A DNA stretch of 46,711 nucleotides, taken from IMG/VR virus record IMGVR_UViG_3300045243_000017, positions 1 through 46,711 of that record, one strand, 5' to 3'. The notes under the pieces were generated by a model. The model was not told the DNA's origin and searched no databases. It worked only from the letters and a program-made list of their open reading frames with translations. This document shows, in pieces, positions 7,308 through 15,494 of this stretch. This DNA is from a virus. Numbering within the stretch: the first letter of the stretch is position 1; each line of letters begins with the position of its first letter. The translations under genes and the position numbers were made by a program.

Positions 7308-7618
7308 TGGGCGCTCTCCAATTCTTTCATTTTGTGAAGTGCCATAGATAAATAAACATGAGCGGCACCGGTTGACGGAACTTCCGACCTAACTTTATAC
7401 AAGTAGCGATTCAGGGCATCCCACCGTTCCTCCGCCTTACCAGAGGCAAGAAGGCGGGCTTGGATTTCGGGCAACAGATCGTGTACCGTTACGTTTACGC
7501 CCTTGTAATTTTCGCACTCGTTCCTACCACCCGGATTATGTATGGTATGCCCTCCGTCACACTGGACACGTCCAACCACGCTATCCGGCCCCAAGGCTTC
7601 GCTAACGGGTTCACTCAT
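7304..7618 (-). CDS. Hypothetical protein
   Basis: 104 residues; starts MSEPVSEALGPDSVVGR and contains CDGGHTIHNPGGRNEC near the N-terminus. The second half is helical (VHDLLPEIQARLLASGKAEE). ATG at 7618 overlaps the methyltransferase stop by 8 bases, placing it in the same operon. No family recognised. Confidence 0.6.
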   Translation of the reverse strand: MSEPVSEALGPDSVVGRVQCDGGHTIHNPGGRNECENYKGVNVTVHDLLPEIQARLLASGKAEERWDALNRYLYKVRSEVPSTGAAHVYLSMALHKMKELESAQ

Positions 7619-9266
7619 TTGATTTTCCTTTCTTTTCCATTTTCAGGATCCCTTCCACTAATTCAATTCGCTCACCTATCCACCGTATAACAGGAACCGC
7701 CATTGAGTTTCCCAATGCCTTGTACCGCGGTCCATCCGGTTGGCCTTTGGCTTTCCCGGGGATTAAGGTGTAATCATCGGGGAATCCTTGAAGGCGTTCG
7801 CACTCCCGGGGCGTTAGTCGGCGAACCATTCCCATGACCGCCGCATCATCCGCCATTCTTCCCGGCCCTTGTCCTGGCATGGCCCTTAAAGTCGGAGCGA
7901 CCACGGCTTGACCTTGAGCCCCATCAATCGTATGGGAAACATCTTCGGCCACCCCGTGGCCATTGGCGCTCGTTTGAGCCGTCCGGATGGAAGCAATAAC
8001 CGGCGTTCGATTCGACCCACTATCGGCGCTTCCAAGCGTTGGTGACTTGTCTTCCTCGATTCCCAATCCGCCGGCTTTGGAGCCCTGACCGCCTTTGAAG
8101 GCCACGAGTGGCGTTGGGTCTCCGCTCTTGTGTTGGGACATAAGAGAAGCCACGGTATCTTCCGAAGGCTTTCCACTTCCAGTTCGACCAATGGCGGCTT
8201 TAAAAGCCATTGGAACATTTCCTCCGCCCGTTCCCATTCGAGAAGAAAGAGTTGGAACCACATCAACCTCTTTGATTCTTGAATCGTTTGGGTGATTCTC
8301 CAAAATAGAAGTTGCTTGAGGATTTATTATTAATCTTTCTTCTTGGCTTATGTTGTCGGAATATGGTTTAGAAGTTAAAGGCGGTATCACTAGGTTTTGG
8401 CATTCATCACCCGAGGGGCCACCGGTTCCCTTCGCCCATTTCTTCGTTACGGCCGGGGAAATCTCGCTTATGAAGGCTCCCGAGTTGTCGAGGTCGGTTG
8501 TGCGGAAGCCACCATCTTGAGAACTTCCTCCAAGGGTTCCGGCAACTTCTTTCCCCGCCGGTCGGCTCGGCGGAGAATTCCCGCACAAGCTGTACCGCTC
8601 AAAGAGTACCGCCGAAGATATTTGAGAAAATCTTCTTCGCTTTTGAATTGCGCTCTCGTTCGTGGGTTGTCCCAACTCTCCAAGATATCCGACAACGAAG
8701 ACGCGACGCCTTCGCTGTGGAACTCCAAAATATTGAGCGTCAAGGATTCTCCATGCGAGACCATACCCGAGTTCCGAAAGTCCAGCGAGGAAGGTGTCAA
8801 AATCGTTTGTTTGGGCTCCAACGGCGGTGTCATAGGCGAATGTTTGTCCATCTTTCCAAAAGTATTCACACTCACCCGGTTGGAAACTATCCTTGACATC
8901 TGACCAACTCGACAAGACCCCGGGGACGTTCTCCCAGACCACCCACTTGGGGCGTTTTCGGTCAAGAATCTTAAGAAATTCAAGGGCCAAGTTACCATTC
9001 GGAGAATCCAACCCCGCTCTAAGTCCCGCAATCGAGAAGGATTGACAAGGGGTTCCCCCGATAAGAACGTCAATTGGTCGCTCATTGAATGCCGCCTTTT
9101 CATAAATTTTTGTCATGTCCCCAAGATTTGGAATTCCTGGGTAATGGTGAGCCAAGACACGATTTGGGAAAGCCTCGATCTCGGAGAACCAAGCAGCCTT
9201 CCACCCCAACGGGCCCCAAGCCACGGTCGCCGCTTCTATCCCCGAACATACCGAGCCGTAAATCAT
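7611..9266 (-). CDS. DNA (cytosine-5) methyltransferase
   Basis: 551 residues from the ATG at 9266, which overlaps the adenine methyltransferase stop as ATGA and has an AAGGGAA Shine-Dalgarno. Motif I is SVCSGIEAATVAW near residue 5. The catalytic loop is GGTPCQSFS (Cys at about 74), ENVPG is at 112-116, QRRRRVFVVGYL is motif VIII, RLTPRECERLQGFPDDYT is motif IX and ALGNSMAVPVIRW is motif X. The long Gly/Ser-rich segment between VIII and IX is the target-recognition region, enlarged as in many phage enzymes. It would protect phage DNA from host restriction. No cognate endonuclease is next to it. Confidence 0.93.
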   Translation of the reverse strand: MIYGSVCSGIEAATVAWGPLGWKAAWFSEIEAFPNRVLAHHYPGIPNLGDMTKIYEKAAFNERPIDVLIGGTPCQSFSIAGLRAGLDSPNGNLALEFLKILDRKRPKWVVWENVPGVLSSWSDVKDSFQPGECEYFWKDGQTFAYDTAVGAQTNDFDTFLAGLSELGYGLAWRILDAQYFGVPQRRRRVFVVGYLGELGQPTNESAIQKRRRFSQISSAVLFERYSLCGNSPPSRPAGKEVAGTLGGSSQDGGFRTTDLDNSGAFISEISPAVTKKWAKGTGGPSGDECQNLVIPPLTSKPYSDNISQEERLIINPQATSILENHPNDSRIKEVDVVPTLSSRMGTGGGNVPMAFKAAIGRTGSGKPSEDTVASLMSQHKSGDPTPLVAFKGGQGSKAGGLGIEEDKSPTLGSADSGSNRTPVIASIRTAQTSANGHGVAEDVSHTIDGAQGQAVVAPTLRAMPGQGPGRMADDAAVMGMVRRLTPRECERLQGFPDDYTLIPGKAKGQPDGPRYKALGNSMAVPVIRWIGERIELVEGILKMEKKGKSNE

Positions 9267-10105
9267 AAGAGTTTCCCTTGGGGTTGATTCCTGTAAGCCG
9301 CATCGTTCATCCAAAGAACTTCCGTTCGAGGGCTTGCCCCATCCCCAAACGTCTTTCGGTTTATCCAAACAAAACCTTTATAAAGTTCATCGTAAAGTTC
9401 CGAACGATAACCCGAGATAATAACCATTCCTTTTAGGTCCCGGACCACCCGAGCCAATTCGGTATGTTGTTCGTCTGTCATTTCGTGGTTGTATCCATGG
9501 AGGTTCCCATGAATTCGTTTTCGACTTTTGAAAACATACGGTGGGTCAAGATAGTGAAGAACATCGGGGCCGTCATGTTGCTTTAATATTTCCGTGGCTT
9601 CGCGACATTCGATGATAACGCCTTTGAGGCGTTCGGTCATGGCTTCCAATGCCTCGGGGTAATTCGTCCAATCATGCGCCGGCGTAGTTCCGCTTCGATT
9701 TGAATTGGCTCGAAAGCCTGTGGCCACTCCCGTCTTGGTACTATCCGAACCAAATCCCATGAATGATCGAATGATCAAGCCCCGAGCTCGGTCGATGTTG
9801 TCTTCTTCAAAGTGAATCGACTTCATGAACTCCACTCGTGAATACGGGGTCAGTTCAAGACGGCGCTTTAATTCGGCGGCGTTGACCTGGTTCCTCAATA
9901 TCTTGAAGAGGTTGACCACATCTTGATCTAAGTCGTTGTAAACCTCTGCATAAGCCCGGCGCTTTTGCATCAAGACCGAGGCAGCCCCGCCATAAACCTC
10001 GGTGTAAATCCTATGCTCGGGAAAGTGTTCGATTATCCATGGAGCCAATAACCACTTGCCACCATGCCAACGAAGTACCGGTCTCGTGGGAATCGTTGGG
10101 TTCAT
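9263..10105 (-). CDS. DNA N6-adenine methyltransferase (D12/Dam class)
   Basis: 280 residues. WHGGK (13-17) and TEVYGGAASVL form the AdoMet-binding motifs, and DPPY (187-190) is the catalytic motif of the D12 class. The product methylates adenine, often in GATC, but the target cannot be read from sequence. A TTG two codons upstream (10111) is possible; I chose the ATG at 10105 because it overlaps the PP-loop gene's stop as ATGA. It sits in a block with a second methyltransferase and a PAPS-reductase-like protein. Confidence 0.92.
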   Translation of the reverse strand: MNPTIPTRPVLRWHGGKWLLAPWIIEHFPEHRIYTEVYGGAASVLMQKRRAYAEVYNDLDQDVVNLFKILRNQVNAAELKRRLELTPYSRVEFMKSIHFEEDNIDRARGLIIRSFMGFGSDSTKTGVATGFRANSNRSGTTPAHDWTNYPEALEAMTERLKGVIIECREATEILKQHDGPDVLHYLDPPYVFKSRKRIHGNLHGYNHEMTDEQHTELARVVRDLKGMVIISGYRSELYDELYKGFVWINRKTFGDGASPRTEVLWMNDAAYRNQPQGKLL

Positions 10106-11154
10106 TCGCAAAGTCCATAAATTGATTTACAACTCATGACTTGATCTTCAATAACCATTCTCTCAAGGTCGTATTGTTTCCCACCAAAAGAAGTTTTTGC
10201 CCATTCGGCGACTTCCATGATGTTATCCCCCATTGGTGTTCCGGTCTGGAAGAATGTACCCCCATCCCGCTTCGATGCCTGTTTAACTAAATCTTCCCAT
10301 TCCGCCACCCGCCTGAACTCTTCGGGATATCTCCGCGATATTTCAAGAAGTTCATTTTTTCTCGCATGGATGCACGGCATACAACCGACCCGGCCCATGC
10401 CTTCGAGATAAAGAGGATTTGGTTTAAGACCGTAATCCGCCGCCTTTTTAAATACTTGCTCCGCGGTCCAATCCAATATAGGGCGGTAATTGTAAAGCTT
10501 GGCCCCGTTCTCCCATTCTCCATCCCCGTCTATTTCGGGAAGAACTGAACGAGCCAATGATTCATCGCGCCTAACACCCTGCCAACTAATAACGGATATA
10601 CCTTTCAACAAAAATGGTAAATTTATTTGTTCCATGATTGGTCGTATTTTTAATTCATCGGTGCAAAACCTGGCTTTGGCGGAAGGGAACCGACCTTTAA
10701 CCAAACAAAGGTCAAGAAATGGAATTCCGGTCGGAACTAATACCTTCAAAGCCCTTTCGATTTTTTCTTCTGAAATGGGGGGAACATCTTCTTGATATTC
10801 TCGACAATCACAATTCCATCTTAAACGTCCATCATCTTTCCAATCTTCAACTTGTTTGTGGTTCTCATGCCCTTTTGGCCAAACCCATGCTTTCGTTGGA
10901 AGTCTCCATTTTTTTTGAATCACTTCTCTTTTATGCTCTATGGCTTTTGTGAAATCTGATTTTATTGTTTGAATTGGAAAAACTGTCTCACTCAAATACT
11001 TAATATATTCGTAAGTTTTTGGGTGTTCGTGTCCCGTATCAGCAAATACGGCTTGAAGTCTAGGGGCTTTTTTTTCTATCGCCAATAACAACGTGGCCAA
11101 ACTATCTTTTCCACCAGACACACTCACAATATTTATTCCATTCGGCAATTCCAT
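10102..11154 (-). CDS. PAPS reductase / DndC-like PP-loop protein
   Basis: 350 residues with the ATP-pyrophosphatase PP-loop SVSGGKDSLATLLL (SGGKDS at 13-18). Cysteines occur in WNCDCREYQ, ARFCTDELKIRP and GCMPCIHARKNEL, an arrangement seen in phage PAPS-reductase-like and DndC-type proteins, where some bind an Fe-S cluster. Family members activate sulfate or use ATP to add sulfur. True sulfate assimilation is unlikely in a phage with no other sulfur genes. Position beside two DNA methyltransferases suggests nucleic-acid modification, which is inference. ATG at 11154 has an AAGGA Shine-Dalgarno. Confidence 0.85.
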   Translation of the reverse strand: MELPNGINIVSVSGGKDSLATLLLAIEKKAPRLQAVFADTGHEHPKTYEYIKYLSETVFPIQTIKSDFTKAIEHKREVIQKKWRLPTKAWVWPKGHENHKQVEDWKDDGRLRWNCDCREYQEDVPPISEEKIERALKVLVPTGIPFLDLCLVKGRFPSAKARFCTDELKIRPIMEQINLPFLLKGISVISWQGVRRDESLARSVLPEIDGDGEWENGAKLYNYRPILDWTAEQVFKKAADYGLKPNPLYLEGMGRVGCMPCIHARKNELLEISRRYPEEFRRVAEWEDLVKQASKRDGGTFFQTGTPMGDNIMEVAEWAKTSFGGKQYDLERMVIEDQVMSCKSIYGLCE

Positions 11155-11156
11155 TT

Positions 11157-11627
11157 TTAATCCTTCCCAAAATTGTAAATGACTTCATTCTCACAAATCC
11201 CGGTTTGAGTATTGTACTTCCTCCACCAACACCATTTTCCTTTTGGATAAAACCCCCATCTTCTTTTACGACCCGACACCACCATCAACGTCCAGACCTC
11301 GGGCGTTTTAAGAACTACGCGGTGCCTCCAAGTTGCCGGTCGGTAAGCAATACTTCCGGCCCGGCGGTATTTGCTCTTGGTCAATAAGTCACCATCCCAA
11401 GCGGTCAAGTATCCATTGCAATCTATCCCATGGATTTCAACATAAGCCCCCGAGAGGACGACAGAGATAAAGTTCCAAGGATGATCATGTAAAGCCCGGT
11501 CATTATCGGAACTTAGGAAGTGGTGAACATAGATTCCGAACAACGAACATTCGAAGAGTATGTGGCGTATCAGGTAATTCTCTCCGATGACCCGGCGTTC
11601 GTTAAAGTACATTCCTTTCCAAATCAT
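11157..11627 (-). CDS. Cupin-like protein
   Basis: 156 residues with a conserved ALHDHPWNFISVVLSGAYVE segment (His at about 47 and 49), a later WRHRV His and a WGFYPKGKWCWW end. The His spacing and the surrounding strands fit a double-stranded beta-helix (cupin) metal site. Similar small proteins occur in many phages without a known substrate. The ATG at 11627 overlaps the upstream stop as ATGA. Function could be sugar or nucleotide modification, but nothing here shows which. Confidence 0.6.
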   Translation of the reverse strand: MIWKGMYFNERRVIGENYLIRHILFECSLFGIYVHHFLSSDNDRALHDHPWNFISVVLSGAYVEIHGIDCNGYLTAWDGDLLTKSKYRRAGSIAYRPATWRHRVVLKTPEVWTLMVVSGRKRRWGFYPKGKWCWWRKYNTQTGICENEVIYNFGKD

Positions 11628-11890
11628 CTTCTCACCAAATCAATGGCTCTCCGCTTCGGAGCCATTCCTTTCAGGAATTTAAAATCCGCATATCTTTGAT
11701 TCGCTCTTTTGAGAACTACCCGATGAACTACCGGATTGAATAAATAAATCAACGCTTGTCTTCTCTTAACTTTTTCCCTGTACTTTTCGTCATTGCGATA
11801 CTTCTTTTTTCGCCATTCACGTTGATATTTTCTAACCTTATCCATATCCAAGCCTCTTCGTCTTGTGATGTAGTTGTAAGGTTTTCCCAT
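11624..11890 (-). CDS. Small basic protein
   Basis: 88 residues, strongly basic (KVRKYQREWRKKKYRNDEKY), probably helical and nucleic-acid binding. The ATG at 11890 shares its A with the preceding TAA (TAATG) and has a GAGAAG Shine-Dalgarno; a TTG frame at 11905 is less likely. It may be a degenerate HNH-associated or AP2-like protein, but no zinc or HNH residues are seen. Confidence 0.6.
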   Translation of the reverse strand: MGKPYNYITRRRGLDMDKVRKYQREWRKKKYRNDEKYREKVKRRQALIYLFNPVVHRVVLKRANQRYADFKFLKGMAPKRRAIDLVRR

Positions 11891-12279
11891 TACTTCTTCT
11901 CCCAAAGTGGAATAGCAACAAAAGCTTGACGATCAAAACCTCCTTCTTTCCAGTATTTCCAAACGGCTTCGGTTTTCAACTTATCCAGGGTCAAGGTTAA
12001 TGTTTCGCGAGTATCCTCGACATCGAGAACAAAAAGCTTTAACCCCATCGGCTCCAACGCCTCGATGACATAAGCGGAGATTCCAAAGGCGTTCAAAATA
12101 TTGTGGCGGTGTTTCATAAACCTCTTCAAGAAAAGGATCCCGGTGTAAGGGTCGAACTTTCCAGCGAAGCGCCATGACCCCTCTTCGGGAAGCCAAACAT
12201 GAACTTGGATATCGGGGTCGATGTTCTCAAGACTGACCTTGACCCCGCCTTCAAACTCTCTCTTTTGAACTTGGCTCAT
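11890..12279 (-). CDS. Hypothetical protein downstream of HerA-like ATPase
   Basis: 129 residues. The N-terminal half is beta-rich (VSLENIDPDIQVHVWLPEEG, FDPYTGILFLKRF). The second half contains VEDTRETLTLTLDKLKTEAVW, a pattern compatible with a small alpha/beta domain. ATG at 12279 overlaps the ATPase stop as ATGA, so it may be its partner. It has no resemblance to NurA that I can see. Confidence 0.6.
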   Translation of the reverse strand: MSQVQKREFEGGVKVSLENIDPDIQVHVWLPEEGSWRFAGKFDPYTGILFLKRFMKHRHNILNAFGISAYVIEALEPMGLKLFVLDVEDTRETLTLTLDKLKTEAVWKYWKEGGFDRQAFVAIPLWEKK

Positions 12280-14051
12280 AGGTCAAGAACCTCTTTGTTT
12301 ATTTTGAATCGCCCGTCATGCTCCTTAATCGTTAAGCCAAGCCCGTTCACCTTCGACATTGCGTTTCTAAAACTTGGGCTCTCGGGAGAATAGTTCGTTG
12401 GAGTTTTCCCGGCAATTTCTAATTTGCTCAAAGAACCGTTCTGGTTTGCCAAAAGAACTTGCATGATCTCTCGTTCGGCTTTCCCAAACCGAGCCATGAA
12501 AACGTCAAATAGATTCTCGTTCCATTCCTTGTTTGAAGGATCCCCCACAATATTGGCCGCCATGTCGAAGTTGAGAAGCTTGATCATCTTTCCTTCTCCC
12601 CCGACTATGCCTTGGCTCCTGACCTTTGAAAGAGCGTTTCTAAAAGAAGGTGATTCGGGAGCGTAATTGGCTCCGACCGCCACTTGAACTTTGGTGAATT
12701 CTCTTTCACCGCGCGGAGCCAAGAACTTCAAGATAGCCTTTTCAGCCTTTCCATAAATAACTTGCCCCGCCTCTTCTTTAACTATTGATGGTAAATTCGT
12801 AACTTGTGCCGCAATTTTATTTATTGGCTTCCAATTTAAAGGTGGCACAAATGGATATACCTTCTTTTCCAATGCTTCGGTCGGCCCTGAATGTTTCTTG
12901 TAAATTTCGTTTGAGACTTTTATAAAACCTTCTTGCATTTCCACCATTGCTTTTTTGATTTCAGCGATACGGCGTCGATCAAATTCCTTCGTTAGATTCT
13001 CCGCTTGTCGGTGGTAATCTTCCCGAAGCTTCTTAATTTCCTTGTCGGGTAATTCCGATATGGGCTTTGGCGCTGGAGCCCTCTTTACTTCGGCGAGTTC
13101 TCGGGTCAATTGAATATTCCGCTTCTTCAAATCCTCCAAGGTTCGAACCTCTTCTTGGGCTTCCTTCGGCAAATCCTTGAACTTGTCGAGGATAGCTTTA
13201 ACCTTGGCGGTCGGGGCCGGCGCTTTCATAACTCCATGGCCAGAACCGGTCGGCTTCGTGTCGGGCATTAATATTTGAGCCAACTTAATGTCATGGCCAA
13301 GAGCGGGGCCGTAGGCGTAGAACTGACCCGGGGGTAACCGCCTCAAACTTTGAATTTGTTCTTGGCTCGTGAATTCCAATTCTTTGGCCGCCCTGACCCG
13401 GTCTTGGTCTTGGTACATCACTCCAACAATCTTATTCCCCAATTCCGCCGTGAGGTTTTTAGAAATCTTCGCCATGCGTTGTGTGGCTGGAATAAAACCA
13501 ATCTTTCGTTTCCGGCCCTTGGCGCTTACTTCCGTCATGGCCCCCAAAGCTTCGGAATCACCTTGGCCTTTTTCCGGTGCGTAGTTGTGGGCTTCGTCCA
13601 CCAAAAGCAAACGAGGCCTCCAAAGGTTCCGCGGTGCATCCAACCAAGTTTCCAAGAAGATTCGAACAAAGCGGTGTTTCTCATGAGGTTTCAATTCGTA
13701 AAGGTCGATGATACAACTTGCGTTTTCCTCCAAAATCTTCTTGCAAAGAATGGCCGCCAAGTGAACTTGTGTCGGGAAATCCCCGCCGGGCCCGGCCAAT
13801 AAGAAGTCATGGCGCTTCCGAAGCGGGGCAAAGTCCCCTTCGTTATCCAATACCACTTGGGGGAGCAAGCCGGAAGTCGCTTCAAGTATCTTGAAAAGGG
13901 CGTAAGTCTTTCCACCCCCGGAACTGGCAAAAACCCCCAATCGGCTTTCAATCAACTTATCAATGTCCAAATCCAAATAAGCGTTCTTCCCCATTCCGAA
14001 TGGTTGTTTACCTTGATACGGCAATAGATTTCCAATTTTTACTTTTTTCAT
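12276..14051 (-). CDS. HerA/DUF87-like ATPase with tandem C-terminal repeats
   Basis: 591 residues from the ATG at 14051 (GAGAAGG Shine-Dalgarno, ATGA overlap with the previous stop). Walker A ASSGGGKT is at 42-49, an acidic LDNEGDF follows, and Walker B LLLVDEAH is at 148-155. KGRKRKIGFIPATQR holds the sensor and likely arginine-finger region. This is the HerA-FtsK pattern of DNA-pumping ATPases. A charged coiled coil covers about 300-365. Two related repeats follow (about 434-494 and 523-586), each with PESPSFRNA.SKV, probably winged-helix DNA-binding modules. No NurA nuclease is found. A role in DNA movement, repair or counter-defence is possible. Confidence 0.8.
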   Translation of the reverse strand: MKKVKIGNLLPYQGKQPFGMGKNAYLDLDIDKLIESRLGVFASSGGGKTYALFKILEATSGLLPQVVLDNEGDFAPLRKRHDFLLAGPGGDFPTQVHLAAILCKKILEENASCIIDLYELKPHEKHRFVRIFLETWLDAPRNLWRPRLLLVDEAHNYAPEKGQGDSEALGAMTEVSAKGRKRKIGFIPATQRMAKISKNLTAELGNKIVGVMYQDQDRVRAAKELEFTSQEQIQSLRRLPPGQFYAYGPALGHDIKLAQILMPDTKPTGSGHGVMKAPAPTAKVKAILDKFKDLPKEAQEEVRTLEDLKKRNIQLTRELAEVKRAPAPKPISELPDKEIKKLREDYHRQAENLTKEFDRRRIAEIKKAMVEMQEGFIKVSNEIYKKHSGPTEALEKKVYPFVPPLNWKPINKIAAQVTNLPSIVKEEAGQVIYGKAEKAILKFLAPRGEREFTKVQVAVGANYAPESPSFRNALSKVRSQGIVGGEGKMIKLLNFDMAANIVGDPSNKEWNENLFDVFMARFGKAEREIMQVLLANQNGSLSKLEIAGKTPTNYSPESPSFRNAMSKVNGLGLTIKEHDGRFKINKEVLDL

Positions 14052-14611
14052 TCGCCCTTCTCCCCTCGCTCTGAATCGTTGAAATAAGTTTCCGACACAA
14101 TCGCATTCTTCAAGTCTCTCAAATTCCAAACCTTCCCCACTTTACGAATGAGCCTCTTCTCCAGTTCAACCATTCGTTCTTGAACCGCGGTGTTTCGATA
14201 ATCCATCCGTTGGCCTTCCCCGGTCGGGGCGTTCGTCTTTGCTTCGTGAACCGGCCCCGGTATCAACTGCAAATTGAGAGGGCTCAAAATCGCTCCAAAA
14301 GGTTCGTACCCTGGAGCGTTCCTTCCCCTGATATGGTCAAGCTCATACCTTCTCAAAGTCTTGACCGGTATCATGGTCGCCTCGTGGACTTCCTGAATGA
14401 TCAAAACTCTCATGTGTCTTAAGACCCGCTCTTCGTTCCCCCGCTTGGTGTCGCCCGTCTTTTTCAACTTTCCTTCCGACTTCAAGCCCTTTTGCGGGAA
14501 CCCGGCGTTTCGGTGCATCCCAAACCCGCCACGGCCTTTGACTTTATGCGCTTCCAAAGGATGAAAGTTCGCCGCCTCTTGCGTTGATAAATTATTGAAG
14601 GAATGGTTCAT
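14048..14611 (-). CDS. HNH-like endonuclease domain protein
   Basis: 187 residues. The central part has RRYELDHIRGRN followed by LSPLNLQLIPGPVHEAKTN, matching the DH...N...H pattern of HNH nucleases but without zinc-binding cysteines. The N-terminal third is basic and Gly-rich (HKVKGRGGFGMHRNAGF). ATG at 14611; the end overlaps the HerA-like gene as ATGA, so nuclease and ATPase may be co-produced. The fit to HNH is partial: the three motif positions are present, but the family is uncertain. Confidence 0.55.
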   Translation of the reverse strand: MNHSFNNLSTQEAANFHPLEAHKVKGRGGFGMHRNAGFPQKGLKSEGKLKKTGDTKRGNEERVLRHMRVLIIQEVHEATMIPVKTLRRYELDHIRGRNAPGYEPFGAILSPLNLQLIPGPVHEAKTNAPTGEGQRMDYRNTAVQERMVELEKRLIRKVGKVWNLRDLKNAIVSETYFNDSERGEKGE

Positions 14612-14612
14612 T

Positions 14613-14990
14613 TCAATATCTCTTTCCGTGTTTATTGGGTCTGGTTTTGTTGTACTTCAATTTAAGACGAATACATTTCTCAAGATTGATTCCCCTTCTT
14701 TCCGCCAAGTCCATTATCCTCAACATTGCATCCGCCAATTCAATTCCGAAACCTTCCGGCTTACGACCTTTTGAAAAATATATTTTTTTGCAATCCCCAT
14801 CTTTCCGAAGTTCTTCCATCGCTTCCGAAATTTCTCCATGAACCATCAAAAGCTTCTTCTCCGTGCTTTCAATTTCGATTGTATGATCATAGATGTGGCA
14901 CGAAACTTTTATTGTTTCATCTTCCCAAAACCCTTTTTCCAATGCCAACTTGTGGTTCTGTTTAGCTAATTTATTTATTTCAATCCCCAT
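14613..14990 (-). CDS. MazG-like nucleotide pyrophosphohydrolase
   Basis: 125 residues. HGEISEAMEELRKDG and, after a loop, GFGIELADAMLRIMDLAERRG give the ExxE...ExxD metal-binding signature of the MazG/all-alpha NTP-PPase superfamily. The conserved C-terminal NKTRPNKHGKRY is also typical. Phage members hydrolyse NTPs or alarmones such as (p)ppGpp precursors to alter host metabolism. ATG at 14990 is preceded by GGAGG; the upstream TTG at 15002 overlaps that site and is rejected. Confidence 0.85.
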   Translation of the reverse strand: MGIEINKLAKQNHKLALEKGFWEDETIKVSCHIYDHTIEIESTEKKLLMVHGEISEAMEELRKDGDCKKIYFSKGRKPEGFGIELADAMLRIMDLAERRGINLEKCIRLKLKYNKTRPNKHGKRY

Positions 14991-15011
14991 TACTTCCTCC
15001 AATGTATTTTT

Positions 15012-15494
15012 TTACAACAACACAACTCCATTCTTCCAAGTCTTCGAGGCTTCCAAAAGTCTCTTTTTTTCAAAATCAGGCAAATCGCGCGGTGATATCC
15101 ATTCCCCATCCCAAATCAATTGGGCACAACAAAGGGCGGAATTTGCGTCAAGGTATGGTTGCGCCAATCGCTTGTAACTTTCCCGGCGAATCCTCAACTT
15201 TTTAGAGAATGGAACATTAACTCCAGCCCCAAGCATCCCACCCGCCCATCCGCAAAACGGACACCAATATTCACAACCATTAAAAGCGAATGTCCAAATG
15301 AGTGGGATTTCTCTTTCTGGATGACAGTCTCCACAAACTTTTACAACCTCGGGACACTTATGAGAGCCGGGAATCCATTCTTTCATTACGTCCCCATCCT
15401 TGAAGTCGCCTTTGCACCCCTTACACAAATCTTCGCCACACTCTTCGCAAGTACTTACACAAAAATTATTTAAGTGATCGCAAGCATTCTTCAT
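15012..15494 (-). CDS. Cysteine-rich zinc-binding protein
   Basis: 160 residues from the ATG at 15494, which has a GGGAGG Shine-Dalgarno and overlaps the DUF5131 stop as ATGA. The frame is open to 15695, but that extension lies inside the DUF5131 gene. Cysteines come in pairs: CEECGEDLCKGC, CGDC and CPFCGW, suggesting two or three zinc ribbons. The C-terminal part (KLRIRRESYKRLAQPYLDAN) is helical. Coupling to the DUF5131 gene suggests related use. Confidence 0.65.
   Translation of the reverse strand: MKNACDHLNNFCVSTCEECGEDLCKGCKGDFKDGDVMKEWIPGSHKCPEVVKVCGDCHPEREIPLIWTFAFNGCEYWCPFCGWAGGMLGAGVNVPFSKKLRIRRESYKRLAQPYLDANSALCCAQLIWDGEWISPRDLPDFEKKRLLEASKTWKNGVVLL

Noticed and set aside
10102-11154. 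Complete Dnd phosphorothioation system
   Set aside because: Only a DndC-like PP-loop protein is found; there is no DndA, DndB, DndD or DndE and no associated restriction genes.
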